Position numbers and translations under genes: made by a program
Origin: an uncultured Flavobacteriaceae bacterium
GTDB taxonomy: Bacteria > Bacteroidota > Bacteroidia > Flavobacteriales > Flavobacteriaceae
DNA length: 64,000 bases
Reading direction: 5' to 3'
Assembly (NCBI GenBank): GCA_947500385.1
Contig: CANMSA010000015.1
Location: forward strand, 62,001 to 126,000
Shown here: in pieces, positions 55,843 through 63,991 of the stretch
How the letters are laid out: every line of letters begins with the position of its first letter
Position numbering within the stretch: position 1 is the first letter of the stretch
The notes under the pieces: model-generated
Databases searched by the model: none
Seen by the model: the letters and a program-made list of their open reading frames with translations, nothing else
What the model was told of the DNA's origin: nothing

Positions 55843-56861
55843 TTAGATGGGGAATTAACTTGTTTATTGTCCAATGGCAGCATCACCATCCGTCCATTTT
55901 CTTGCTCATCAAGTACCACGTGAATACGTTCTTTGCTTGTAATCTTGAACTTCTTAAACACATATACTACCTCGTTGATACTTTCGGGATCAATAACCTC
56001 CTGGAGGTTGAACTTGTATCTGGGAGTTAGTATTTTTTGTAGCTTGCCCACAGAGGCCTTTTTAAAAAAACTTAATCCGTTTACTTTGTATTCCCTATTG
56101 GAGTTATTCTCTATTTGCAGCACAAAGTAAATCTCTTCCCTATCTACTAGAATATTGTTTAATTTAAGAACCACTCGCTTGTTTTGGCGAAAGCTTCTTT
56201 TGAATATTGTTTTTTGCAAGTAGTTATTTTCACAAAAGATGCGATAATATTCCTGTTTATCCTCATCATATAAATCAGCCTCCTCTTTCATGCCAGCATT
56301 GTAAGCCCTATCACTATCCAAGGAATCCTCTGTTTGTTTTACTTGTAAAACGGGTTCTTCAACACTCGGTTCTACAACTTCTTTTTCCGTTGCTGTCGGT
56401 ATTTCCCCAGCCGTCGTAGCGGTTGTGTTGACGGTTTCATCTTTGGTAGCTGTAGGAAGGGTCCCTACAGTTAGTCCATCATTTTGTGTCGGCCTTTGGA
56501 TGGTTGTAGCAGGCGTTGTTTTCCCAATGGCTTGGGAAGCTTCCAAGATGTAGGTGAAATTGGATATTTCTTCTGCAAACGAAACCGCAAAGGAATAAAT
56601 ATTTCCTTCTTCCGTGATTACCGTAAGATTACTCGGGTTGCCCTTTCGCGCCTTTAGGAGTCCCATGCTGGTTTGTTCCTCATACTCAAATTTATAGTTT
56701 ACCGCCGGCGGGACTACTTTTACGATGTTCGATGGAAAAAAGAATGTTGCCGTTACATGGTCGTTGGCCTTCACAGCTATAGGAGTTTGTGCCAACATAG
56801 TGCCATTGCCAGAGAACAACGAGCACAACAACAAACAGAACAAGGCAGAAAAAAACTTCAT
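55839..56861 (-). CDS. TraN-like protein (DUF4138)
   Basis: A 340-residue protein with signal peptide (1-25, ending MLAQ). Two conserved blocks match DUF4138/TraN: the first (about 30-115) with ATFFFPSNIVKV, KARKGNPSNLTVITEEGNIYSFAVSF; the second (about 220-330) with RVVLKLNNILVDREEIYFVLQIENNSNREYKV (core NILVDREEIYFVLQ) and VFKKFKITSKERIHVVLDE. Between them lies a Thr/Glu-rich linker (about 120-190). In conjugative transposons TraN is a periplasmic part of the channel complex near the outer membrane. Here it is coupled to a TraO-like gene and has its own promoter beside the T6SS genes. Confidence 0.75.
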   Translation of the reverse strand: MKFFSALFCLLLCSLFSGNGTMLAQTPIAVKANDHVTATFFFPSNIVKVVPPAVNYKFEYEEQTSMGLLKARKGNPSNLTVITEEGNIYSFAVSFAEEISNFTYILEASQAIGKTTPATTIQRPTQNDGLTVGTLPTATKDETVNTTATTAGEIPTATEKEVVEPSVEEPVLQVKQTEDSLDSDRAYNAGMKEEADLYDEDKQEYYRIFCENNYLQKTIFKRSFRQNKRVVLKLNNILVDREEIYFVLQIENNSNREYKVNGLSFFKKASVGKLQKILTPRYKFNLQEVIDPESINEVVYVFKKFKITSKERIHVVLDEQENGRMVMLPLDNKQVNSPSN

Positions 56862-56929
56862 TATCGGGGCTTAACGCTAGGTTATTGTTTAAACGAGCTT
56901 TTTGTAGGTAAATTATTCAGTTGGGATGA

Positions 56930-56962
56930 CAAAAATATTAATATCATCGAACATAACTTCAA
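56930..56962 (-). promoter_or_regulatory. Promoter of the TraN-TraO-like genes
   Basis: On the minus strand, TTG (plus CAA at 56960-56962) and TATTTTTG (plus CAAAAATA at 56930-56937) are 22 bp apart, a full match to the Bacteroidota consensus. The leader to the ATG at 56861 is about 60 nt. It indicates that traN-like transcription can be separate from the upstream effector genes. Confidence 0.6.
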
Positions 56963-57103
56963 TTTATCGCTAAAAGGAGCTTTTTAACGGATTTAAGTTT
57001 GTGAAACAACAGAGAAATTCCATATGGAATGCGATTATTCATAGGATTGTAAAACCAACCATTTGCGTTTGCGAGAATTGGCAGTTGCCATCTTAAAGAA
57101 AAA

Positions 57104-57463
57104 TTAGAAATTGAGTATCAACACGAAAAACAGGATAAAAAAAACCAAACTGTATAGTACAATTGGCCGATAGTTGCACAATGCCCCATTTTTTTTCTCA
57201 AAAACAACCTGACTAAAAAAGAAGTAATACCGAATAGCAAAAATGACGTACAAAGCAACAATTGCCCCAATTTTCTGTATTTTGGATAGTTCGCCGAGGT
57301 GAATAGGCATTCCGAAAAGGTGTAATAACTTTAGTAGTGCCAAAAGGTGCATGGAGACCATTAGAACCAGATACGAAATGGCAAACATCTCGGGAATATC
57401 ACTCTTGAACCTATCCTTGTAGGCCTTAAAAACCTTGTAATAAATCGTATCGAATAGGTGCAT
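57104..57463 (-). CDS. Small three-helix membrane protein, candidate immunity protein
   Basis: A 119-residue protein of no recognised family with three hydrophobic helices (about 26-45, 65-87 and 101-118) and a basic N terminus. It begins 6 bp after the candidate effector gene and would be translated together with it. Small inner-membrane proteins beside secreted toxins often protect against membrane-active toxins, so an immunity role is proposed from position and topology only. Confidence 0.5.
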   Translation of the reverse strand: MHLFDTIYYKVFKAYKDRFKSDIPEMFAISYLVLMVSMHLLALLKLLHLFGMPIHLGELSKIQKIGAIVALYVIFAIRYYFFFSQVVFEKKNGALCNYRPIVLYSLVFFILFFVLILNF

Positions 57464-57469
57464 AAATCC

Positions 57470-58261
57470 TTACCACTCTCCAAATCTACGAATACCATTG
57501 TCCATTTCAATCCCAAATTCCACATCCTCTGGTATGGTAAGGCGCATTATGGTCCAAGCTCCTGAAATGACCCAACCATATCCTGGTACAAAGGCCACCA
57601 ACCCCATGATAATGTCCATACATTCAAAAACCGAAATCTCACCATCTTCGTATGCCTGCATGGTGGTCAGAATTAGCCCCAAGACATTCGCTCCCTGCCC
57701 TAGCGCTTTGATCGTTTTGATAACATTGGCATTCAGCTTAAACTTTTTGGCGGCTTTCGCAACGTCTTCTGCCTTTACATTTCCCCGGCCTCCACCTTTG
57801 TACTTGGGCATGCCGTTTTTATCTAGTTTGTAGGGTCTGAGTTCTCCTTTGGGATTAAAATCCCTGGAAAGAAAGGTATCGTTTTTTAAGGCCTCCAGTA
57901 TTTTATCAAAATCCTTTATGGTCCCTGTAGCGCCTTCCGAAAGGCTGTATAACAAAATGGCGCCACTCATTAAATCGGTGCCGCTAAGGCCGTTCTCCTC
58001 TTCGTAATTTTCAAGGGTTTCGGTTGGAATTCGAAGCTGTCGTACTCGGACCCGGGTATTATCGATAGCCACTGTCCTGAGCCGTCGCAGCCGCTCTTTC
58101 TCTTTGATATTCTTAAGCCGTCTGCGGGCTTTGGCGCTTAGTTCTTTTTTGGGGTCGGTATCGGATTTATCCGTATCACTTTCCGTTTTGCCAGTAGTCG
58201 ATTTCTGTATTCGTAGAACACTTTTATAATCTTGTAGATTTCTGGCTCGATTCAAATTCAT
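57470..58261 (-). CDS. Candidate T6SS effector downstream of Hcp
   Basis: A 263-residue protein of no recognised family and without a signal peptide. Residues 1-80 are highly charged and basic (KAKARRR-like ELSAKARRRLKNIKEKERLRR). From about 188 to 240 runs a Gly-rich hydrophobic region, GQGANVLGLILTTMQAYEDG then IIMGLVAFVPGYGWVISGAW, which recalls the membrane-active or carrier segment at the C terminus of many Rhs/polymorphic toxins. It lies 21 bp after an Hcp gene and 6 bp before a small membrane protein. Toxic activity is inferred from context; the alternative is a chaperone or adaptor for Hcp cargo. Confidence 0.55.
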   Translation of the reverse strand: MNLNRARNLQDYKSVLRIQKSTTGKTESDTDKSDTDPKKELSAKARRRLKNIKEKERLRRLRTVAIDNTRVRVRQLRIPTETLENYEEENGLSGTDLMSGAILLYSLSEGATGTIKDFDKILEALKNDTFLSRDFNPKGELRPYKLDKNGMPKYKGGGRGNVKAEDVAKAAKKFKLNANVIKTIKALGQGANVLGLILTTMQAYEDGEISVFECMDIIMGLVAFVPGYGWVISGAWTIMRLTIPEDVEFGIEMDNGIRRFGEW

Positions 58262-58282
58262 ACTCCCGATTAAAATCGTTTT

Positions 58283-58672
58283 TTAAGCCCCCCAAGTATT
58301 CTCAAACGTCATATCCCCTATTTGTATGGTCTGTGCAGAAATAACGATGCGTTTTTGCATGGGAATATCATCCACGGCATCGAATTCTTCTTCCAAACTA
58401 ACACAGAAAGCTTTGGTGAAGTCTACTTTTTGCAATTGAGACATGGCATCCCTTTTATAAAAAACCAGGCTACCATCTTTTGTTTGGTCGGGAGAGGCCA
58501 TCCAATGAAAAAGGTCAAACTTACCTTGGGATTCAATCGTAATCATAATTTGACCGCCCAATGGTTTTCCGGAAGGTTTTCCAGTAGCATCCATAGGCTG
58601 CTCAAAATTATAGGTACAATGCAGCACATTATATTCATTGCCATCAATAGTAAGCTTCGCTAAAAAAGACAT
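58283..58672 (-). CDS. tssD: T6SSiii tube protein TssD/Hcp (copy 1)
   Basis: A 129-residue protein of the Bacteroidota Hcp type (MSFLAKLTIDGNEYNVLHC, ending with a short tail ENTWGA). Its match to copy 2 (at 60678) is plain: the same start, the VLHC/ILHC pair, GGQIMITIES beside GGRINLTVES, and GSLVFYKRDA beside GSIVFVKRDT. Hcp hexamers stack into the T6SS tube and can carry effectors in the lumen. It precedes the candidate effector by 21 bp, which suggests it is the carrier for that protein. Confidence 0.88.
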   Translation of the reverse strand: MSFLAKLTIDGNEYNVLHCTYNFEQPMDATGKPSGKPLGGQIMITIESQGKFDLFHWMASPDQTKDGSLVFYKRDAMSQLQKVDFTKAFCVSLEEEFDAVDDIPMQKRIVISAQTIQIGDMTFENTWGA

Positions 58673-58724
58673 AGGTGTGGGGTTTATGTGTGTTTTAGTA
58701 CTTAGAGAGCGCTATGGGCGGATC

Positions 58725-60083
58725 TTAACTTTGTTCGTAGTCTGTATCCCATTCGGCGCCTTCGTCTCCTTTCTGTCCGTCCATCTTAATCAAAAAGTTC
58801 TTGGCCGGAAAATACGGCTTCAATCGTACATCCAAATAAATTCGGTCCTTTTGATTGATATCTTGCTCAAATCTTCGGATTTCAAAATTTTCGATAAGCT
58901 TATCGGGCCCCGAAATTCCATCCAAAAAGCGAACAATCTGATTTTGAATTTCTTTTCGCGTCTTAGCATTAAAGTTTTCGAACGCTCTTCTGTTCAGAAA
59001 ATCCATCAATACTTTTGTTACATAATCAAACACTCGAACAACCGAATAGGTCTGTAATCCAAGGTTATCCCCATTGAAAAGTGTTTTCGCGGAAAATGCC
59101 ATCACCTTTCCATATTCGTTTACCATGGGTACCAATCCCAAGTTTTCTAAATTGGCTATTTCGCTTTTACGAAGTTCAAAACGCACCCCATCTACCTCGC
59201 TTAATCCACCATGTTTCTTACCGGCGGTTACTTGAGACATCAACGTTTTGTATATTTTACCAGCCAATGCCCCGGATGGTGGAACATGAACATCTTCCTG
59301 TTCCCCTACTTCATCATGTTTTCCGCGTCCTACCAACCAATTACAGGTCATAATCGTATTGGAAAGGTACATATCGCCACTGGCCAAATTCGCACTCTCG
59401 AACATTTCCATAACATCATCCGGCTCATCCAAATGTGCGAAGTCCGTTACCAGGGTAACCTTGTTCTCATGCGCCAATTTCGCCCATTTATCAACCACTG
59501 ATTTTGATCCTAAGTACCCAGGGAGCACCATCAAAGAATAATTGTCACGAAGATCTAAACGATCGTATTTTGAAACCAGCTCTTCTCGAATATGATCAAA
59601 AAAGCGGGTGTTATCCAAATCTGTTAATTGGTCTAACTCCGCATTGATTACCGAGATGTTTTTTAGGGAAGCCATATCCGTATTCCTAAAAAACAAGGCT
59701 ACCGAACGATAAGAAGTTTCAAGTTCCCTCGTTTCTTCCAACGCGGTTTTAAGATTTTTGGTCAACACGGCCTGCGACTGTTTTGCCTTATCATCTGCAG
59801 ATTGCACCAATGAAATGATATCATCGCCGGACTTTAAGGTATCCGACCAAAGGGTTAAAATCTTTAGAAGGTCTTCTCGTTCTCCTTTTTTGTTGCTTTC
59901 GGTCAAGAACATCTTTCGACGCGCTTTCCGTTCGGGATTCAGGTTCTGCACATCGTCAATTGCAGATTCTAGCAAATCGTAGCCTCCGTATTTGGCGAGA
60001 CCATCGGAGTTTTCTTTAACTTGCTCTATATAAGGTTTGTCACTAAGTTGGGACTGCTTCTGCTTATTGGGCGTATTGGACAT
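58725..60083 (-). CDS. tssC: T6SS sheath large subunit TssC
   Basis: A 452-residue protein in the length range of TssC/VipB. Recognisable parts include WSDTLKSGDDIISLVQ near the N terminus, RDNYSLMVLPGYLGSKSVVDKW, LSNTIMTCNWLVGRGKHDEVG and the late RRAFENFNAKTRKEIQNQIVRFL with YLDVRLKPYFPAKNFLIKM at the end. It forms the contractile sheath with TssB, encoded 18 bp upstream in the same direction. Bacteroidota T6SSiii type. Confidence 0.9.
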   Translation of the reverse strand: MSNTPNKQKQSQLSDKPYIEQVKENSDGLAKYGGYDLLESAIDDVQNLNPERKARRKMFLTESNKKGEREDLLKILTLWSDTLKSGDDIISLVQSADDKAKQSQAVLTKNLKTALEETRELETSYRSVALFFRNTDMASLKNISVINAELDQLTDLDNTRFFDHIREELVSKYDRLDLRDNYSLMVLPGYLGSKSVVDKWAKLAHENKVTLVTDFAHLDEPDDVMEMFESANLASGDMYLSNTIMTCNWLVGRGKHDEVGEQEDVHVPPSGALAGKIYKTLMSQVTAGKKHGGLSEVDGVRFELRKSEIANLENLGLVPMVNEYGKVMAFSAKTLFNGDNLGLQTYSVVRVFDYVTKVLMDFLNRRAFENFNAKTRKEIQNQIVRFLDGISGPDKLIENFEIRRFEQDINQKDRIYLDVRLKPYFPAKNFLIKMDGQKGDEGAEWDTDYEQS

Positions 60084-60101
60084 ATTAGTTTTGGAATATA
60101 G

Positions 60102-60554
60102 TTATTTGGCGTTTTTAATTTCTTCGATCAGGGCATCAATCGTATTGACCAACGATTGTTTTGCACTTTCATCTTCCAAGGCCGCCTTTAAAATTTTGTT
60201 GGTCTTCAATTGTTTTATGATCTTTTTGTATTGATCGCTTTCGATTTCTAGCTCCTTCAGAAACACACTGTTATTTACGATTCCCTTTTTACCAAAATCA
60301 CCCAGATTCCTAAAGTTAAGTTCCTCGTTTACAGTGCCTCCATCCTTATCTTCAAAAGGAATTTTGATAACCGGTTCGTAGTTTTCGAAAACATCTTCCA
60401 CTGTTCGCAAACCTTCTACCACTTCTGGCTTTACCGGTGCGTTGGGTGTAAGTTTCCCCGCAATTAATGTTCTGTTTTGTGGAATATCGTTCAATGCTTC
60501 GTTGGCATCGCCTTTTACCTCATTACCACCAATACCTAGGTTGTTATTAGCCAT
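60102..60554 (-). CDS. tssB: T6SS sheath small subunit TssB
   Basis: A 150-residue protein. TssB/VipA features are the opening GIGGNEVKGDANEALNDIPQNRTLIAGKL with Pro-Asn-Arg-type start, FENYEPVIKIPFEDKDGG and the helical C terminus LLKELEIESDQYKKIIKQLKTN-like region ending DALIEEIKNAK. Encoded just before tssC and separated from hcp copy 2 by 123 bp that hold a terminator. Confidence 0.87.
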   Translation of the reverse strand: MANNNLGIGGNEVKGDANEALNDIPQNRTLIAGKLTPNAPVKPEVVEGLRTVEDVFENYEPVIKIPFEDKDGGTVNEELNFRNLGDFGKKGIVNNSVFLKELEIESDQYKKIIKQLKTNKILKAALEDESAKQSLVNTIDALIEEIKNAK

Positions 60555-60629
60555 GTATTACTTTTTTTATTTTTTAAATTTAATGAAAATTACATAAAAA
60601 CTAGATATGCAGTTATCATTAAACGTAAA

Positions 60630-60653
60630 AAGGGGACAGAAAGTTGTCCCCTT
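60630..60653 (-). terminator. Rho-independent terminator of hcp copy 2
   Basis: A perfect 9-bp stem (AAGGGGACA / TGTCCCCTT) with a 6-base loop. Read on the minus strand it is followed by TTTTACGTTT. It lies 24 bp after the Hcp stop and before tssB, so Hcp transcripts are mostly monocistronic. Confidence 0.75.
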
Positions 60654-60677
60654 ATTTTCAATTGTATGATTTTTAGA

Positions 60678-61064
60678 CTATACCCACTCATTAATGTGCT
60701 CTCCACTACCCGAGGCAATTGCCTTGGCAGAGATTACAAAACTTTCGGTAAGCGGGTTTTGACCTGAAGAATCAAAATTCTCTTTGTACTTGATCAAATA
60801 CCCTTCGGTGAAGGTTACTTCCTTAAGCGTAGCATCGGTATCTCTCTTGACAAATACGATCGAGCCATCTTTTCGCTCGAAGTTATTGGTCATCCATTCG
60901 AAGAAACCAGTTTCTCCGTTTGATTCAACCGTTAAATTGATTCTTCCACCTCTGGTCACAGAAGATGGTCTTCCCGTTGGATCTACTTCCTGGTTTAAAT
61001 CATAAGAGCAATGCAGAATGTTGTGCTCTTTCCCAGCTACTTTTAATTTTGCTTTAAAAGACAT
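60678..61064 (-). CDS. tssD: T6SSiii tube protein TssD/Hcp (copy 2)
   Basis: A 128-residue Hcp of the Bacteroidota type (MSFKAKLKVAGKEHNILHC start, GGRINLTVES, ending HINEWV). It is the first gene of the minus-strand T6SS block and has its own terminator, which fits a highly expressed structural tube protein; copy 1 is more likely specialised for the downstream effector. Both copies lack extensions, so no toxin domain is fused here. Confidence 0.88.
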   Translation of the reverse strand: MSFKAKLKVAGKEHNILHCSYDLNQEVDPTGRPSSVTRGGRINLTVESNGETGFFEWMTNNFERKDGSIVFVKRDTDATLKEVTFTEGYLIKYKENFDSSGQNPLTESFVISAKAIASGSGEHINEWV

Positions 61065-61154
61065 AATAAATTGTTTTGTGGTAAATAATACCTGATTAAA
61101 TTAAATAACGTCACTAAAGGACACCTCTAATCTATCAAAGACTACACTTTAACA

Positions 61155-61162
61155 CAAATTTA
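61155..61162 (-). promoter_or_regulatory. Candidate -7 box of hcp copy 2
   Basis: Plus-strand CAAATTTA reads TAAATTTG on the minus strand, matching TAnnTTTG, about 90 bp before the ATG. No -33 box is evident at the right distance. Confidence 0.35.
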
Positions 61163-61334
61163 TTCGATGAAATGCACGTTTTGAATCTAGTTATAGGGGC
61201 GGTACTCCTACTTTTTTAAAGCTGAAAATCAAATGATTAAAAATGATTTGTACGAAAATAAATAATTTGAAAAGCAATCAATACCTACAGACTTGTCCGT
61301 ATAGGGAAGCAAAGGGAAGTACTAGGAACGGATT

Positions 61335-62369
61335 TTAAAAATTCTTCCAAAAAAGGCCCTTTTTAGTCCGCATACCAATGGTCATACTCTTAATACAACC
61401 TGTTTTTTGGTCTTTGATCATTTTAATTTCCTTGATCTCAATCTTATTGACATCCCGGATTTCCTTGAAAAATTGACTGACCGTAAAACGCTCTCCCGTT
61501 TTGTTGAAGACGGGGATATTACTGTAACAAAAATAGTTGCGAATGGCAATATCATCCACACTGCGACTAGAATAACCCATCAAAAGTTGTAGCATATCGT
61601 CTTTGGTGATTTTAATGCGTCTTTCTTCTTCGGCGGCCTTTTCGACCGCGGCCTGGTTCTCCTCGACGATTTCAGCGGCCGGCCTATCCCCTATTTGTTC
61701 TTGTAAGACAGTTTCAATGGGATCTACGCGGCTTACGCTGGCGCGGGTAGTGCGCTCTTTGATTGCGGGCAGCACGGTAATGCGTTGTTTGGCCTCATGG
61801 CGCCGATCGTTGTTTACCACCAATAAAATGGTTTTCTCCCCCGGTTTGGTGTAGGTGTACTTTTCCTTACGGTCATTCCCGTCAATGGCCATGGTCTCCC
61901 CAAAACTCCATTGCCAGGACTTTGCAAAATCGGAATCGTTCGAAAACTCCACTTCCTGCCCTACCCTCACATACTTCGGAAGGGTAATATTTGGAATCAA
62001 TTCGGGGTCTATTAATTTCTTTCTCTTGGCGATTACTATTTTTTTGGAGGCCACACATTTTCCGTTCATTTGCAGACGCACTTCAAAAGCCCCTTCCTTC
62101 CGAAATTGATGCACTACATTTGAACGGTACATTTTGGGTGCGTCATCGCCAAAATCCCATACCCATTCAACCCCGGAAACGTCCGTGCTTTTAAACTCTA
62201 TAAGGTCTTCCGTAGTGTACGAATTTGCGATCACATCAAAGTCGACCGTGGTACAGTCTACCTCGCTGTTGATTCGAAAAGCGAAAAGACCCAATCCGCA
62301 AAGAAGCAATACTAAAAAAGTAATAAAGACGTTAATGTCAAAGTGGGTTTTAATACTTTTATTGTTCAT
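61335..62369 (-). CDS. PKD-domain inner-membrane protein of the T6SSiii locus
   Basis: A 344-residue protein with one N-terminal transmembrane helix (about 13-31) and no signal cleavage. Two PKD-like domains follow (about 40-115 with WVWDFGDDAP, and about 130-205 with WQWSFGETM), then a Glu/Lys-rich linker (about 225-250) and a C-terminal mixed domain (about 255-344) with YFCYSNIPVF. This architecture is common among T6SSiii membrane-complex components of Bacteroidota, perhaps TssP, but I cannot fix the name from sequence. It is divergent from the NlpC/P60 gene. Confidence 0.6.
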   Translation of the reverse strand: MNNKSIKTHFDINVFITFLVLLLCGLGLFAFRINSEVDCTTVDFDVIANSYTTEDLIEFKSTDVSGVEWVWDFGDDAPKMYRSNVVHQFRKEGAFEVRLQMNGKCVASKKIVIAKRKKLIDPELIPNITLPKYVRVGQEVEFSNDSDFAKSWQWSFGETMAIDGNDRKEKYTYTKPGEKTILLVVNNDRRHEAKQRITVLPAIKERTTRASVSRVDPIETVLQEQIGDRPAAEIVEENQAAVEKAAEEERRIKITKDDMLQLLMGYSSRSVDDIAIRNYFCYSNIPVFNKTGERFTVSQFFKEIRDVNKIEIKEIKMIKDQKTGCIKSMTIGMRTKKGLFWKNF

Positions 62370-62425
62370 AATTAATGCCTATTTTTCGAAGCTAAAAAGC
62401 GCTATTTAAAAGTACAATACTTTTC

Positions 62426-63076
62426 ATGAAAATAAAACTGTCGTTTGTCCTAGTTATTGTGTTACTTACAGCCTGTTCCAGAAAAACGCTTAAGGGGAAT
62501 GACTATTCGTATTACAAAAGTGAAATAGAAAAGTCAAAACGACAAGAACTGCTTCAAAAAGAAGCGGACAAAAAAAACAACACGCTTCAGGAACCTTCAC
62601 ATCCGATAAACAAAACACCGCGTTATTTAAGCGCGGAAGAACGAAAAAAGTTCTCCACCCTCTTAGAGGTGCCGGAAAAGGAAATCAAAAACGAACGACT
62701 GTATGCCGTTATCGAAGAGTGGCTGGGAACTCCCTACGATTGGGGAGGTACTACCAAAAAGGGCGTTGATTGCTCTTCATACGTGCAACAACTCTATCAG
62801 AAAGTATACGGGCAAGCTCTTCCCAGAACTTCCTTGGAACAGTTTTATCTTGATACCAAATCGCATTTTAGAAATCAAGAATATTTAAAAGAAGGGGATC
62901 TGATATTCTTTCGATTACGACATCAAGACAAGGTAGTTTCACATGTAGGGGTCTATCTCCAAAATGGAAAGTTTACGGGGTCAAACTCCCCTCACGGGGT
63001 ACAAATTGCGGATTTAAACGCCGACTACTGGCAAGATAAGTATGTTGCCTGCGCCAGACTTCTAAACACCCCTTAA
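62426..63076 (+). CDS. NlpC/P60-family peptidoglycan hydrolase lipoprotein
   Basis: A 216-residue protein with lipobox cysteine about C17 (LLTACS). The cysteine peptidase domain (about 95-216) has the nucleophile C116 in VDCSSYVQ and the histidine H173 in VSHVGVYL, the usual Cys-His-(polar) triad of NlpC/P60 gamma-D-Glu-diamino-acid endopeptidases. A Lys-rich segment of about 50 residues joins it to the anchor. Its place in a T6SS locus suggests local opening of the cell wall for the trans-envelope complex. A short stem (AAAAGTA/TACTTTT, 62408-62424) stands directly before the ATG and could affect translation. Confidence 0.85.
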   Translation: MKIKLSFVLVIVLLTACSRKTLKGNDYSYYKSEIEKSKRQELLQKEADKKNNTLQEPSHPINKTPRYLSAEERKKFSTLLEVPEKEIKNERLYAVIEEWLGTPYDWGGTTKKGVDCSSYVQQLYQKVYGQALPRTSLEQFYLDTKSHFRNQEYLKEGDLIFFRLRHQDKVVSHVGVYLQNGKFTGSNSPHGVQIADLNADYWQDKYVACARLLNTP

Positions 63077-63985
63077 ATGAAACAAGCCACTACTAAGACA
63101 ATTCGGCAAGAAATATTTGAGCTCGACTTTGATCTCAAAGCGGAGACCTTTATCTCCTACCTTAATGACCATCAAACATCATTGGACATAAGCCTGAACG
63201 ATTTTTTCAAAAGGCGTTTTAGCAAGGATATTACGGAGATAAGGGAAAGTTTGGAAAAGGAAAATACACTGGATGTACATCTAAGCCGGCGCGGTTTTTA
63301 TAACATATTTCCAGAGCGTTTTTTCCATAGTACCTACGCAAGTACCTCTTTCGTACCCACCATGGTGGCCGACTATAAAAGTAGGGTTTTGGAGGAAGCG
63401 CATGCCCGTAAATTTTTTAAGCCCCTTGAAACCGAATTCTTTCTTCAACGGGTAGCCGTTGAAAAACAGGAAGACCACACCTTTAAGTCGATGGGAAGCC
63501 CTGAATTGGTGCATTTTTTAATGGACCTATGGAATATTGACCGGAACATACCAAAACGCATGGCGGCCAAAATTTTAAAAACGATGCCGTTCATCTATAA
63601 GATTGCCGGAGATTTACCGTTGTTAAAGGTAATTTTAGAAAACATCATCGAAGAACAATTGCACATCACCCACGAATTCGCCTCATTAAGTACAAACACG
63701 CCCGAAGAGCCTTGGCAACTTGGCGTAAACATGGCAACCGCCGGGGGATTAAAGACGTTTCTGCCTAAATATATAGTGACCATTACCGATATTCGAAAAC
63801 CGGAGGAAATTCAGGAATATCTTCCGAGTGGTAAAATTGAATCGGTTGTTCGCTTTTTTTTAGAACACACTTTGCCCATGGAATGCGATTTTGAGATTAA
63901 CTTTACAGTAAGTAAACCCAAAAGGGACTTTGTAATAAATGAGGCCGTTTACGCAGGCAGATTAGGAATATCTGCAACAATATAG
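63077..63985 (+). CDS. tssG: T6SS baseplate protein, TssG-like
   Basis: A 302-residue protein, starting on the base after the stop of the NlpC/P60 gene. TssG features are visible by position: FPERFFHS near residue 77, AHARKFFKPLETEFFLQRV (about 112-130), LLKVILENII for the C-terminal baseplate fold, and the closing YLPSGKIESVVRFFLEHTL then YAGRLGISATI, which echoes the Leu-Gly ending of TssG. TssG with TssF forms the wedge of the baseplate. Assigned by eye, so the exact subunit is likely but not certain. The next gene (ATG 63992) is cut by the window edge. Confidence 0.62.
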   Translation: MKQATTKTIRQEIFELDFDLKAETFISYLNDHQTSLDISLNDFFKRRFSKDITEIRESLEKENTLDVHLSRRGFYNIFPERFFHSTYASTSFVPTMVADYKSRVLEEAHARKFFKPLETEFFLQRVAVEKQEDHTFKSMGSPELVHFLMDLWNIDRNIPKRMAAKILKTMPFIYKIAGDLPLLKVILENIIEEQLHITHEFASLSTNTPEEPWQLGVNMATAGGLKTFLPKYIVTITDIRKPEEIQEYLPSGKIESVVRFFLEHTLPMECDFEINFTVSKPKRDFVINEAVYAGRLGISATI

Positions 63986-63991
63986 ACCTAT

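Noticed and set aside
49313-56861. An integrated conjugative element based on the TraN/TraO/TraQ likeness
   Set aside because: No integrase, relaxase, coupling protein, VirB4-like ATPase, excision gene or direct repeats are seen in the window, and housekeeping genes (recG, M1 aminopeptidase) adjoin directly.
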